Source: JAYKHL01 sp035284865 (GTDB taxonomy: Bacteria; Cyanobacteriota; Sericytochromatia; S15B-MN24; JAQBPE01). Taken from it: a stretch of 51,446 bases of DNA. The position numbers and the translations under genes are program-made. How positions within the stretch are numbered: the stretch's first letter is position 1; each line of letters starts with the position of its first letter. Below, in pieces: positions 23,947 through 30,877 of this stretch. The notes beneath the pieces are model-generated. The model did not search any database. It saw only the letters and a program-made list of their open reading frames with translations, and was not told where the DNA came from. Location of the stretch: positions 1 to 51,446 of the forward strand of contig JAYKHL010000088.1 in NCBI GenBank assembly GCA_035284865.1. The letters are read 5' to 3'.

Positions 23947-24345
23947 GGGGATGTCACGGTTTCGACCGGGAGTTGACGGTGGTGGCTGCGTGTCGAGGAT
24001 GCCGACGTTACTCGTTAAACCAGCGGCAAACAAACAAGTGCCAAGAAGCCTACCTTCTTGACTGCTGTCACCCCCAAGTCCACCCGGGTCGCCGCTGTCG
24101 CGGCCTAGGTCCTGACCAAAGGTTGACAGGCGCTGCCAAGGCCTCACCGGCGGGCTTTGACGGCAAATTAGCCGGGTGCTCCCGTTCGAAGCGTTGTCTG
24201 TCGGCGGGCTAAGATCAAAGACAACTCGCGTTCAGTTCCTTGCGCCGAGGAGAGGGGCTGAACGTCAAACAACTCCCAGGCTACACACGTAGACGCTGCC
24301 ATGGTTTGCTTTCGGGACGCGGGTTCAATTCCCGCCATCTCCACC
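23947..24345 (+). ncRNA. ssrA: transfer-messenger RNA (tmRNA)
   Basis: One-piece tmRNA of about 399 nt. The 5' GGGGATG (23947-23953) pairs with CATCTCC (24336-24342) to form the acceptor stem with the alanine-identity G3-U70 pair and discriminator A. The 5' consensus CGGTTTCGACCGGG and the T arm (GCGGG-TTCAATT-CCCGC, 24319-24335) are clear. Only CC of the CCA end is encoded. The tag frame most likely begins at GGC 24025 (GKQTSA, as in Bacillus GKTNS) and ends VAAVAA with TAG at 24106-24108: 27 encoded residues, long for a tag, with the typical Ala-Ala proteolysis end. The region 24109-24300 should hold the pseudoknots. It rescues stalled ribosomes with SmpB. Confidence 0.95.
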
Positions 24346-24361
24346 TATAAACAATACGAGC

Positions 24362-24394
24362 CCGCCTCTCGGAGTTCCGACTCCCGAGGGGCGG
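24362..24394 (+). terminator. ssrA terminator
   Basis: CCGCCTCTCGG (24362-24372) pairs with CCGAGGGGCGG (24384-24394) with one G-U pair. The stem extends inward by AGT/ACT around a UCCG tetraloop-like turn. It starts 16 bp past the tmRNA 3' end and is followed by ATTCGTTGGTGT, a weak T-rich tail. Confidence 0.7.
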
Positions 24395-24697
24395 ATTCGT
24401 TGGTGTCGTGCCTGGCTGAGGACTCCGGGCCGGGTTCGATGCCGGGCGGAGGGGGGAGGGTGCCCCCCGTCGGATGCTCCTCCTCGGGTGCCCGGGCCGG
24501 CTTCGGCGCCTTGGGGGCGGCAGGAGCCGTCTGACGCTTGACCCGATGGGCCTGGCCGGAGCCCCCGAGGACCTTCCTCGGGCGGCCCGTTCCCCGGGGC
24601 CTCCCGGGCGACGTGAGGCGACACGCCTTCCGGGGCATGCTGGAGGCGAGGTCCGGCTCGGCCGGAATGCCCCGTTGCTTCGATCCGGGAGACTGCC
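24395..24697. other. intergenic stretch, no supported gene
   Basis: About 300 bp of GC-rich DNA between the ssrA terminator and the oxygenase gene. A minus-strand frame (ATG 24638 to a stop at 24345) would give a basic Pro/Ala/Lys-rich peptide (GRPRGTGRPRK, KAPKPARAPEEE), but it has no ribosome-binding site and runs through the ssrA terminator into the tmRNA end, so I do not call it. TTGACC occurs on the plus strand at about 24538, without a clear -10. Confidence 0.4.
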
Positions 24698-25654
24698 GTG
24701 AGCACCACCAAGATCCAGATTCCTGTGCTGAACATGCGTCACTACACCGATGGCACACCAGCGCAGCAGGCTGCCTTTGTGCGGACGTGGGGAGAGGGCC
24801 TCAAGGATCTCGGGTTCGTGGCGATCGAGCAGCATCACGTCGACCCTGCCCTGATCCGTCGCACTTATGCGCTGTTTGAGCAGTTCTACGCCCTGCCGCG
24901 CGAGAGCAAGGAGCGGTACGGGGGGGGCGCGGGCGGCCAGCGGGGCTTCACGGGGTTCATGAAGGAGCACGCCAAGGACAATGCCGTCGGCGACCTGAAG
25001 GAGTTCTGGCACGTGGGTCGCGAGCTGACGCCCGGCCATCCGATGGCCGGCAAGTACCCGGACAACGTCTGGCCCGACGAGCTGCCGGAGCTTCGCGAGG
25101 TGACGCTCGCGCTGTTCGATCAACTCGAGGCGAACGCCCGCATCCTGTTGCGGGCCCTAGGCGACTATTTCGAGCTTGAGGATCGCGAGTACTTCGTGCG
25201 CGCCATCGCGGATGGGAACCACATCATGCGGGCCATTCACTACCCGCCCCTGCAGCCGGGGATGCCCGAGAACGCCGTGCGAGCAGCCGCTCACGAGGAC
25301 ATCAACCTGATCACGATCTTGTGCGAGGCGACGTCTGCTGGCCTGGAGATCCTGACGCGTGACAACGAGTGGGTTGCCATCGATGCGCTGGCCGGGCAGC
25401 TGGTGGTGGACGCCGGGGATATGCTCAGCCGCCTGACCAACCAGGTCATTCCGTCCACGACCCATCGGGTCGTCAACCCCGTGGGGGAGAACACCGTGCG
25501 GTACTCCCTGCCCTTCTTCGTGCACCCCTACAGCGAGTTCGATATCGCCTGTCTGCCCTGTTGTGACACGCCAGACCGCCCGCGTCGGTTCGAGCCCATC
25601 ACGGCCGGCGACTTCCTCCAGCAGCGCCTGCGGGAGATCGGCCTGCTGAAGTGA
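24698..25654 (+). CDS. isopenicillin-N-synthase-like 2-oxoglutarate/Fe(II) oxygenase
   Basis: 318 residues, starting at GTG 24698 with GGGAG seven bases upstream. The double-stranded beta-helix iron site is complete: His199-x-Asp201 (AAHEDINLITIL), His256 (STTHRVVNP) and the co-substrate-binding Arg268 two residues before a serine (RYSLPFF, the RxS motif). The N-terminal DIOX_N region (KIQIPVLNMRHY...LGFVAIEQHHVD) is present, as is the plant/fungal-like FVHPYSEFDI ending. It should hydroxylate, desaturate or cyclise an unknown small molecule. No biosynthetic cluster surrounds it, so the substrate cannot be guessed. It is monocistronic. Confidence 0.9.
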   Translation: MSTTKIQIPVLNMRHYTDGTPAQQAAFVRTWGEGLKDLGFVAIEQHHVDPALIRRTYALFEQFYALPRESKERYGGGAGGQRGFTGFMKEHAKDNAVGDLKEFWHVGRELTPGHPMAGKYPDNVWPDELPELREVTLALFDQLEANARILLRALGDYFELEDREYFVRAIADGNHIMRAIHYPPLQPGMPENAVRAAAHEDINLITILCEATSAGLEILTRDNEWVAIDALAGQLVVDAGDMLSRLTNQVIPSTTHRVVNPVGENTVRYSLPFFVHPYSEFDIACLPCCDTPDRPRRFEPITAGDFLQQRLREIGLLK

Positions 25655-25988
25655 GGGAAACGCGGGGTGAGGTTAGTCACGATTTAACCATAATCGGACC
25701 AGCGCACCAACGCCCCAGTTTGCCCACGAAACCGTCCTTGGTGGGGATCTCGGCCGCGCGCAGGGGAGGGTGGCCCCCGGTTGGTCGGATGGTCGCCAAC
25801 CAGGGGACCAGCAGCGGGTTTCAGGCCACCACTGTGAATTTCCCATTAAAAATCTGTATAAACGTTTTTTAACCTCGCAAGTTTTTCGGCGCTGGGCGCT
25901 ATACAACCTCATGTGAGACGCCCGTGGGGTCGATACAAGGCTTGACACCGCGCGGCGAACCTGAAAACTGGTCACTGAGGACATCACG
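25655..25988 (+). promoter_or_regulatory. AT-rich leader region of the three-small-gene cassette
   Basis: A 334-bp gap, unusually AT-rich for this genome from about 25835 to 25890. An imperfect hairpin near 25767-25805 (CCCC-GGTTGG / CCAACC-GGGG) may terminate the oxygenase transcript. Candidate -10 hexamers are TATAAA at 25857-25862 and TATACA at 25900-25905. A perfect TTGACA -35 lies at 25942-25947, but no good -10 follows at 16-18 bp. The true promoter is undecided. No gene is seen. Confidence 0.4.
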
Positions 25989-26276
25989 ATGACGATGATC
26001 AACAACAACGGCACGGGCCTCGGCCTCAACGGCCTGAGCAAGCGGCTCAGCGGGAACGAGGGGCCGAAGGAGGCGACCAAGGAGGCAACCAGGGGCGCGT
26101 TCCAGTCTGACGCCTTGGTCCGGTCCAGCACCGTCTCCGGCGCTGCCCCCACGGCCGCTGCTGCCGCTGCCGCCTCCCTTGAGCGGCTCTCCTCGGCCTA
26201 CCATCCAGACCCCGCGGTGTTTGCTCGCAACCTTGCTGAGCAGGCGCTCGGCGAGGTTGTGGCCCTGGTCGGTTGA
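25989..26276 (+). CDS. small unknown protein 1 of a three-gene cassette
   Basis: 95 residues from ATG 25989, with GAGG nine bases upstream; ATG 25995 is possible. The N-terminal half is polar and Gly/Asn-rich (MINNNGTGLGLNGLSKRLSGNEG), the middle has an alanine run (SGAAPTAAAAAAASLERLS), and the end is amphipathic (YHPDPAVFARNLAEQALGEVVALVG). No signal peptide or membrane helix. The layout loosely resembles small anti-sigma or adaptor proteins such as FlgM (flexible N-terminus, helical C-terminus), but no motif supports that. It is followed at once by two more small genes on the same strand. Confidence 0.65.
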   Translation: MTMINNNGTGLGLNGLSKRLSGNEGPKEATKEATRGAFQSDALVRSSTVSGAAPTAAAAAAASLERLSSAYHPDPAVFARNLAEQALGEVVALVG

Positions 26277-26278
26277 CC

Positions 26279-26458
26279 ATGAGCGAGCCGTCCAAGGGCG
26301 GGCCGGGCCGCGGCACCAAGCGCCTGGCCCGCTCCGAGAACACGGAGCGTCACGTGGAGGCGTTGGCACGCCGGATCATGGACGACCCGGCTTTCCCACT
26401 GTTGCATGAGACAGCGCGCAAGGCGCGGGAGCAAAAGGATCAACAACAAGGTTCCTGA
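26279..26458 (+). CDS. small unknown protein 2 of the cassette
   Basis: 59 residues from ATG 26279, two bases after the previous stop; a TTG at 26273 overlapping that stop is the alternative start. It is very charged and hydrophilic (KGGPGRGTKRLARSENTERHVEALARRIMDDPAFPLLHETARKAREQKDQQQ), probably one or two helices. No family recognised. Close spacing suggests coupled translation with gene 1. Confidence 0.6.
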   Translation: MSEPSKGGPGRGTKRLARSENTERHVEALARRIMDDPAFPLLHETARKAREQKDQQQGS

Positions 26459-26470
26459 CGGGGAGGGTCC

Positions 26471-26758
26471 ATGCTCGAGCCCACCAACGAACTCAGCCCG
26501 CGCAACTACTCTCGCGAAGACGAGTCCGCGCGTCGCCTCTGGCTGACGCAGCGGACCAAGGCGAACCCGTGGGAGGGGCGTCGTCCCCCCGACGAGGAGG
26601 AGGAGCGACCGGATTCCGAGGATGGAGAGGTGCCGGCCGCAGCGCCCGTGCCGCAGCCAGCCGTCATCTCCCAGACCGACGCGTTGCGCCTCGAGAGGAG
26701 CAGCGAAGGGCCCGCCGATCCCTTCGCCGCGCTCATCATCAGACGGATGAACCCCTAG
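26471..26758 (+). CDS. small unknown protein 3 of the cassette
   Basis: 95 residues from ATG 26471, preceded by GGGAGGG. The protein is acidic and disordered-looking, with MLEPTNELSPRNYSREDESARRLWLTQR, a DEEEERPDSEDGE block and a Pro/Ala linker, and ends DPFAALIIRRMNP. The pattern suggests a flexible tether between two short binding segments. No family recognised. The gene is followed 6 bp later by a strong hairpin, so the three genes form a closed transcription unit. Confidence 0.65.
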   Translation: MLEPTNELSPRNYSREDESARRLWLTQRTKANPWEGRRPPDEEEERPDSEDGEVPAAAPVPQPAVISQTDALRLERSSEGPADPFAALIIRRMNP

Positions 26759-26764
26759 AGCAAA

Positions 26765-26794
26765 GAGGCCCCACTGCTGGCGCAGCGGGGCCTC
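26765..26794. terminator. strong hairpin terminator of the small-gene cassette
   Basis: GAGGCCCC (26765-26772) pairs with GGGGCCTC (26787-26794), continued by CTGC/GCAG after one mismatch, with a TGGC loop. It lies between convergent genes (stop at 26758 on plus; stop at 26816 on minus). The minus-strand tail reads TTTGCTC, so it may work both ways. Confidence 0.7.
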
Positions 26795-26815
26795 AGGGTT
26801 CGGAGCCCGGCCCGG

Positions 26816-26989
26816 TCAGAACTTGACCTTGATGTCGTTGAGGGTGTTCACCAGGTCGAGCAGGCTGTCCTGGATTCGCAGGCCTGTCGCCAGGACGCCG
26901 CAGGTTTCCTCGCGCTTGTCCCACATCGCGCACTGTTCGCGGGCGCACGCAACCTGGTTCGCGGCATAGCTCATCAAGGGGCAGATCAT
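26816..26989 (-). CDS. 57-residue four-cysteine protein
   Basis: A short gene with a good GAGGA eight bases before its ATG at 26989. The protein is MICPLMSYAANQVACAREQC, then AMWDKREETCGVLATGLRI, then a helical tail (QDSLLDLVNTLNDIKVKF). Cys3, Cys15, Cys20 and Cys30, with a Trp between the last two, give the pattern C-x11-C-x4-C-x2-W-x6-C. I have seen it in many very small bacterial proteins that probably bind zinc or an Fe-S cluster (recollection, not a database result). Its start codon shares the bases CATG with the start codon of the divergent namZ gene. Confidence 0.7.
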   Translation of the reverse strand: MICPLMSYAANQVACAREQCAMWDKREETCGVLATGLRIQDSLLDLVNTLNDIKVKF

Positions 26990-28343
26990 GGCACGGTTCC
27001 TCGGGTTCGTGAGCGACCGGGGACATTCTCCCCTGGCGTGGTGCGTCCCCTACGTACCCTCGCTTCCCGGGAGGCTAACGAGCCCCACGGCGGCTGCCCC
27101 CGCCCGCAAGCGGCGAGCAGCGGTGCCCGTGGCGGCGCTGGCGGCCTGGGCGCTGCTCCCGGGCCCGGGTCAGGCGGCGGCCCTTGCCTGCCAGACCGGG
27201 CTGGATGTGGTCCTGGCGCAGCCACCGGCCGCCTGGCACGGCCAACGCCTCGGCCTGGTGACGCACGATGCCGCTCGGGACGCCCGAGGGCGGCCGGCTG
27301 CGGAGGCCCTGGCAGCCTTGCCCGGGGTGCGCCTCGTGAGGTTGTTTGCCCCCGAGCATGGCTTGCGGGGCGCCGCGGAGGGGCCCGGCCGCGATGGGCG
27401 CGACGCCCGCACGGGGCTCCCCGTGGTCGCGCTGCACGGCCGGCGACCGTTGCCGCCCGAGGCGCTGCTCGGAGGCCTGGATGCCCTCGTGGTTGACATG
27501 CAGGATGCAGGCACACGCCATTACACCTACGAGCAGACGCTGTGGTCGATGCTGGAGGCGGCCGGCCGCTCCCGCAAGGCCGTGTGGGTCCTGGATCGGC
27601 CCACCCCCGTGCCAGGCCCTGCCCAGGGGGCTTGGCCCATCACCCCTCGCGGGCTGGCCGGGGGGCCTCCCGTGCCGCTCCGACACGGGCTCACGCTCGG
27701 AGAGCTGGCTCGGTACGCGGTGAGGCAGCTCCCTGACCCTCCCGAGCTCCGGGTGGTGCGGGTGCGCGGCTGGGCCCCCCGGAAGGCGTGGCCGCAGGGC
27801 CACCGCTGGCACCCGCCGTCGCCAGCCCTGCGTGAAGCGGCGGATGCGCTGCGTTACTGTGGGCTGGGCCTGTTCGAGGCGACCAACGTGGACTGCCGTC
27901 GGCCTGGCCAGGCCTTCCGCTGGTTCGGGGCGAGGTGGGTTGATGCCCCTGCCGTGGTGCGCCTCGCCCGGAAGGCTGGGCTGCCGGGGGTTGGGTTCCG
28001 GGCTGAGGCCTGCGGCGGGGTGCCCGGTGTGGCCGTGGACGTGCTGGATGCGGGCCGCTACGAGCCGGTGGACACGGGGCTCGTGTTGCTGGAAGCCTTC
28101 TCGCGCCGGCACCCCCGACAGCTACGCATCTCGGCTGGCATGGCAGCGGCGCTGGCTGGGAGTGAGGAGGTCGTCGCGATGGTGCGAGGGCGCCGTGGGT
28201 GGCGCCACGTTTCAGCTGCCTGGCGGGCTCAGGGGGCCCGCTTCGAGGCCGCCGCTCAACCCTGCCGCCTGTACCGCGCGGGACGCCCTCCGCTTGCCAC
28301 CTTCCCTCCCTCGGGGCGATCAGCTACCCTGGGGGCACCATGA
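26988..28343 (+). CDS. namZ: NamZ-type exo-beta-N-acetylmuramidase (DUF1343)
   Basis: 451 residues if ATG 26988 is used (AAGGGG eight bases upstream). The signal-like stretch KRRAAVPVAALAAWALLPGPGQAAA begins only near residue 41, so GTG 27009 or a later start is possible. The mature protein has the DUF1343 hallmarks: QRLGLVTHDAA, RLFAPEHGLRGAAEG, DARTGLPVVALHG, ALVVDMQDAGTRHYTYEQTL, VWVLDRPTPV, and a C-terminal half with FEATNVDCRRPGQAFRWFGARW. NamZ removes terminal N-acetylmuramic acid from peptidoglycan fragments. Export would place it in the periplasm or outside, for wall recycling. Its stop overlaps the aroE start (ATGA), which puts a wall enzyme at the head of the shikimate operon. Confidence 0.88.
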   Translation: MARFLGFVSDRGHSPLAWCVPYVPSLPGRLTSPTAAAPARKRRAAVPVAALAAWALLPGPGQAAALACQTGLDVVLAQPPAAWHGQRLGLVTHDAARDARGRPAAEALAALPGVRLVRLFAPEHGLRGAAEGPGRDGRDARTGLPVVALHGRRPLPPEALLGGLDALVVDMQDAGTRHYTYEQTLWSMLEAAGRSRKAVWVLDRPTPVPGPAQGAWPITPRGLAGGPPVPLRHGLTLGELARYAVRQLPDPPELRVVRVRGWAPRKAWPQGHRWHPPSPALREAADALRYCGLGLFEATNVDCRRPGQAFRWFGARWVDAPAVVRLARKAGLPGVGFRAEACGGVPGVAVDVLDAGRYEPVDTGLVLLEAFSRRHPRQLRISAGMAAALAGSEEVVAMVRGRRGWRHVSAAWRAQGARFEAAAQPCRLYRAGRPPLATFPPSGRSATLGAP

Positions 28344-29200
28344 TCGAGCGTGGGCTTCCACCACTCTACGGGGTGATCGGCCATCCCCTGATCCACTCCC
28401 TGTCTCCGCGTCTCCACGCGGCGGCTCTATCTGCGTGCGGCTTGCCAGGGCATTACGTGGCCTTGCCCGTGGCCCCGTCGCTGCTGGCTGACGGGCTGGC
28501 GGGGCTGCGGGCCTTCGGGGTGGCTGGCGTGAACGTGACGATCCCGCACAAGGTGGCGGTCGTGCCGTTGCTCGATGGCCTGACGGAGCTGGCAGCCCGG
28601 GTTGGTGCCGTCAACACCCTGTTCTGGGAGGCGGGACGGCTGGTGGGAGACAACACGGATGTGGGAGGCTTTCTGGCGGCCCTGCCGCCGGAGACCCCTG
28701 TGAAAGGGGAGGTCTTGCTGCTCGGTGCTGGCGGCGCCGCCCGTGCCGTGGCGCTCGCGGTGGCGGCCCGCGGCACCGAGGCCTTGCATGTGGTCGCCCG
28801 GGCGGAACAGGGGGCCTCGGAGCTCCGCGCCCAGCTGGTGCCTGCGGTGGCTGGAGAGGCCGTGAGCCTGGCTGACACGCCGGCCCTCGTCGAGCGAGCG
28901 CCCCGGTGCTGCCTGGTGGTGAACGCCACGCCCGTGGGCAGCCACGGGGAGGGCTCCCCCCTCCCCGCCGAGGTGCTGGAGGCCCTGCCGGCCGAGGCCG
29001 TGGTGGTCGACCTGGTCTACAGGCCCGGGGACACCCCCCTGGTGCGGCGGGCCCGCAGACGTGGCTTGGTGGCGGTTGACGGCAGGGAGATGCTGGTCCG
29101 GCAGGCGGCCTTGGCCTTCGAACGCTGGACCGGGGTCACGCCGCCGCTCGGTCCGATGCGGGAGGCCGCCGGGCTTCCGCCTGGGAAGGAGCTGCCATGA
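28340..29200 (+). CDS. aroE: shikimate dehydrogenase
   Basis: 286 residues from ATG 28340. It reduces 3-dehydroshikimate to shikimate with NADPH. Seen: YGVIGHPLIHSLSPRLHAAAL with the shikimate-binding serines, GVNVTIPHKVAVV with the catalytic lysine, GAVNTLFWE, GDNTDVGGF, the nucleotide-binding GAGGAARAVALA, VVNATPVGS and DLVYRPGDTPL. Length is normal. It overlaps namZ by 4 bp and aroC by 4 bp, so translation of the three is coupled. The open frame extends 47 codons upstream, but that part lies inside namZ. Confidence 0.97.
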   Translation: MIERGLPPLYGVIGHPLIHSLSPRLHAAALSACGLPGHYVALPVAPSLLADGLAGLRAFGVAGVNVTIPHKVAVVPLLDGLTELAARVGAVNTLFWEAGRLVGDNTDVGGFLAALPPETPVKGEVLLLGAGGAARAVALAVAARGTEALHVVARAEQGASELRAQLVPAVAGEAVSLADTPALVERAPRCCLVVNATPVGSHGEGSPLPAEVLEALPAEAVVVDLVYRPGDTPLVRRARRRGLVAVDGREMLVRQAALAFERWTGVTPPLGPMREAAGLPPGKELP

Positions 29201-30411
29201 GCCCGCTGCGATTCCTCACGGCGGGTGAGTCGCACGGTCCTTGCCTGACGATCGTCGTCGAGGGGGTGCCTGCGGGCTTGCCGCTGACGGCGGCTGCCAT
29301 CGACGGGGAGCTGGCGCGGCGCCAGCTGGGGCACGGGCGCGGTGGGCGGCAGGCCATCGAGACGGATCGCATCGTGTTCGAGGGCGGTGTCCGGCTGGGC
29401 CACACCACCGGAGGGCCGGTGGCCCTTCGCCTCGACAACCGAGACCATGCAGCCTGGCGCCTGGCGATGGCGCCTGAGCCCAGGGATCCGGCGGATCTGG
29501 CCCGGGAGGCTGCGCTGGCGGACCGCCGCATCGAGCGGCTGCGGCCAGGCCACGCGGACTGGGCCGGTGCCGTGAAGTACGGGCTCGCCGACGTGCGGGA
29601 CGTGCTGGAGCGTGCCAGTGCACGGGAGACCGCTGCGCGCGTCGCGGCGGGGGCGATCGCGCGGGTGCTGCTCGCCAGCCTGGGCATCGAGCTGACGAGC
29701 CACGTCGTGCGCATCGGGGCCGAGGCGCTCCGGGCCGACGAGGCGGCGGCCGTTGCGGAGCTGGACCTGGAGCCCCTGCGCGAGGCCGCCTCCCGCTCGG
29801 TGGTGCGGTGCGCCCACCCGGCAGCTGCTGCGAGGATGGTGGCGGCGATCGACGCCGCTCGGGAGGCGGGCACCTCCCTCGGCGGCATCGTCGAGGTCAG
29901 GACGGGGGCGCTGCCTGTTGGCCTGGGCTCCCACGTCCACTGGGATCGACGTCTCGACGGGCGGCTTGCTCAGGCGGTGGCGAGCATCCAGGCCATCAAG
30001 GGGGTCGCCTTCGGGGAGGGCTTCGCGCTGGCCTCCCGGACCGGCCAGGAGGCCCACGACGAGTTCGAGGGCGGCTTCGAGCGTCGCTCCAACCGGGCTG
30101 GCGGCCTGGAGGGTGGCATGACCAACGGCCAGCCCTTGTGTTTGCAGGCGGCCATGAAGCCAATCTCCACCCAGGCCCGGGCCCTCGCGGGCGCCCACCT
30201 GGCTGACGGAGAGGTGGTGCCCGCGCACTTCGAGCGCGCGGACACATGCGCCGTGCCGGCTGCTGGTGTGGTCGCCGAGGCGATGGTGGCTTGGGTGCTG
30301 GCGGATGCTTGTCTGGAGAAGTACGGTGGCGACTCCCTGGACGAGCTTCGGGCCCACCACGCTGCCAGCGAGGCCCTGGCCTGGGGCCGGAGGGGGGCGC
30401 ACCGTGGGTGA
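29197..30411 (+). CDS. aroC: chorismate synthase
   Basis: 404 residues from ATG 29197 (ATGA overlap with aroE). It makes chorismate from EPSP with reduced FMN as cofactor. Signatures: LRFLTAGESHGPCLTIVVEGVPAGLPL, GRGGRQAIETDRIVFEGGVR, GHTTGGPVALRLDNRDH, RPGHADWAGAVKYGLADVRDVLERASARETAARVA (PROSITE-like signatures 1 and 2) and SNRAGGLEGGMTNGQPL. It is the last pathway step, although the gene is second among the aro genes. The C-terminus overlaps aroQ by 8 bp. Confidence 0.98.
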   Translation: MSPLRFLTAGESHGPCLTIVVEGVPAGLPLTAAAIDGELARRQLGHGRGGRQAIETDRIVFEGGVRLGHTTGGPVALRLDNRDHAAWRLAMAPEPRDPADLAREAALADRRIERLRPGHADWAGAVKYGLADVRDVLERASARETAARVAAGAIARVLLASLGIELTSHVVRIGAEALRADEAAAVAELDLEPLREAASRSVVRCAHPAAAARMVAAIDAAREAGTSLGGIVEVRTGALPVGLGSHVHWDRRLDGRLAQAVASIQAIKGVAFGEGFALASRTGQEAHDEFEGGFERRSNRAGGLEGGMTNGQPLCLQAAMKPISTQARALAGAHLADGEVVPAHFERADTCAVPAAGVVAEAMVAWVLADACLEKYGGDSLDELRAHHAASEALAWGRRGAHRG

Positions 30412-30877
30412 ACCGAGCTGGACCATCTGGGTCCTTCATGGTCCGAACCTCAACCTGCTCGGCAGGCGGGAGCCCGAGATCTATGGGGCGGGCACACTGG
30501 AGGCGCTGGACGCCGAGGTGGTGACGCGCGGCGCAGCCATGGGCGCCGCCGTGATGTGTCGCCAGACCAACCACGAGGGCGTGCTGCTCGACTGGATTCA
30601 CGGCGCCCTCGATCAGGGGGTGGACGCCCTCATCCTCAACCCGGCGGCGCTGACGCACACGTCCGTGGCCCTGCGAGACGCCCTCGCGGCCTACGCTGGC
30701 GTCAAGGTGGAGGTTCACCTGTCCAACGTCTGGCAACGAGAGCCCTTCCGACACGGCTCGTTCGTCAGCCCCGTGGTGGACGGCGTGGTGGCAGGCTTCG
30801 GGGCTGGTTCTTACGTGCTGGGGCTTCAGGCCGCCGTGCGGTTGTTGCGCGCACGCGCAGGAGCGTGGCAGGGATGA
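30404..30877 (+). CDS. aroQ: type II 3-dehydroquinate dehydratase
   Basis: 157 residues from GTG 30404, with AGGGGGG upstream. Signatures: VLHGPNLNLLGRREPEIYG with the catalytic Arg, AAVMCRQTNHEGVLLDWIHGAL, ALILNPAALTHTSVALRDAL, VEVHLSNVWQREPFRHGSFVSPV and VVAGFGAGSYVLGLQAAVRLL. The usual catalytic tyrosine after PEIYG is present (Tyr in 'EIYG'). The enzyme forms dodecamers and converts 3-dehydroquinate to 3-dehydroshikimate. The open frame extends further upstream inside aroC, but no homology is seen there. It overlaps aroC by 8 bp and aroKB by 4 bp. Confidence 0.96.
   Translation: MGEPSWTIWVLHGPNLNLLGRREPEIYGAGTLEALDAEVVTRGAAMGAAVMCRQTNHEGVLLDWIHGALDQGVDALILNPAALTHTSVALRDALAAYAGVKVEVHLSNVWQREPFRHGSFVSPVVDGVVAGFGAGSYVLGLQAAVRLLRARAGAWQG

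Noticed and set aside
24025..24060. Short tmRNA tag frame starting at GCA 24027 (ANKQVP... ending LPS)
   Set aside because: It lacks the Ala-Ala type end of functional tags, while the frame from GGC ends VAAVAA before a TAG.
23833..24147. Longer N-terminus for the DUF1997 protein
   Set aside because: It would overlap the ssrA promoter and tmRNA 5' part, and the extra sequence does not resemble the family.
24345..24638. Minus-strand basic Pro/Ala/Lys peptide
   Set aside because: No ribosome-binding site, and it runs through the ssrA terminator into the tmRNA 3' end.
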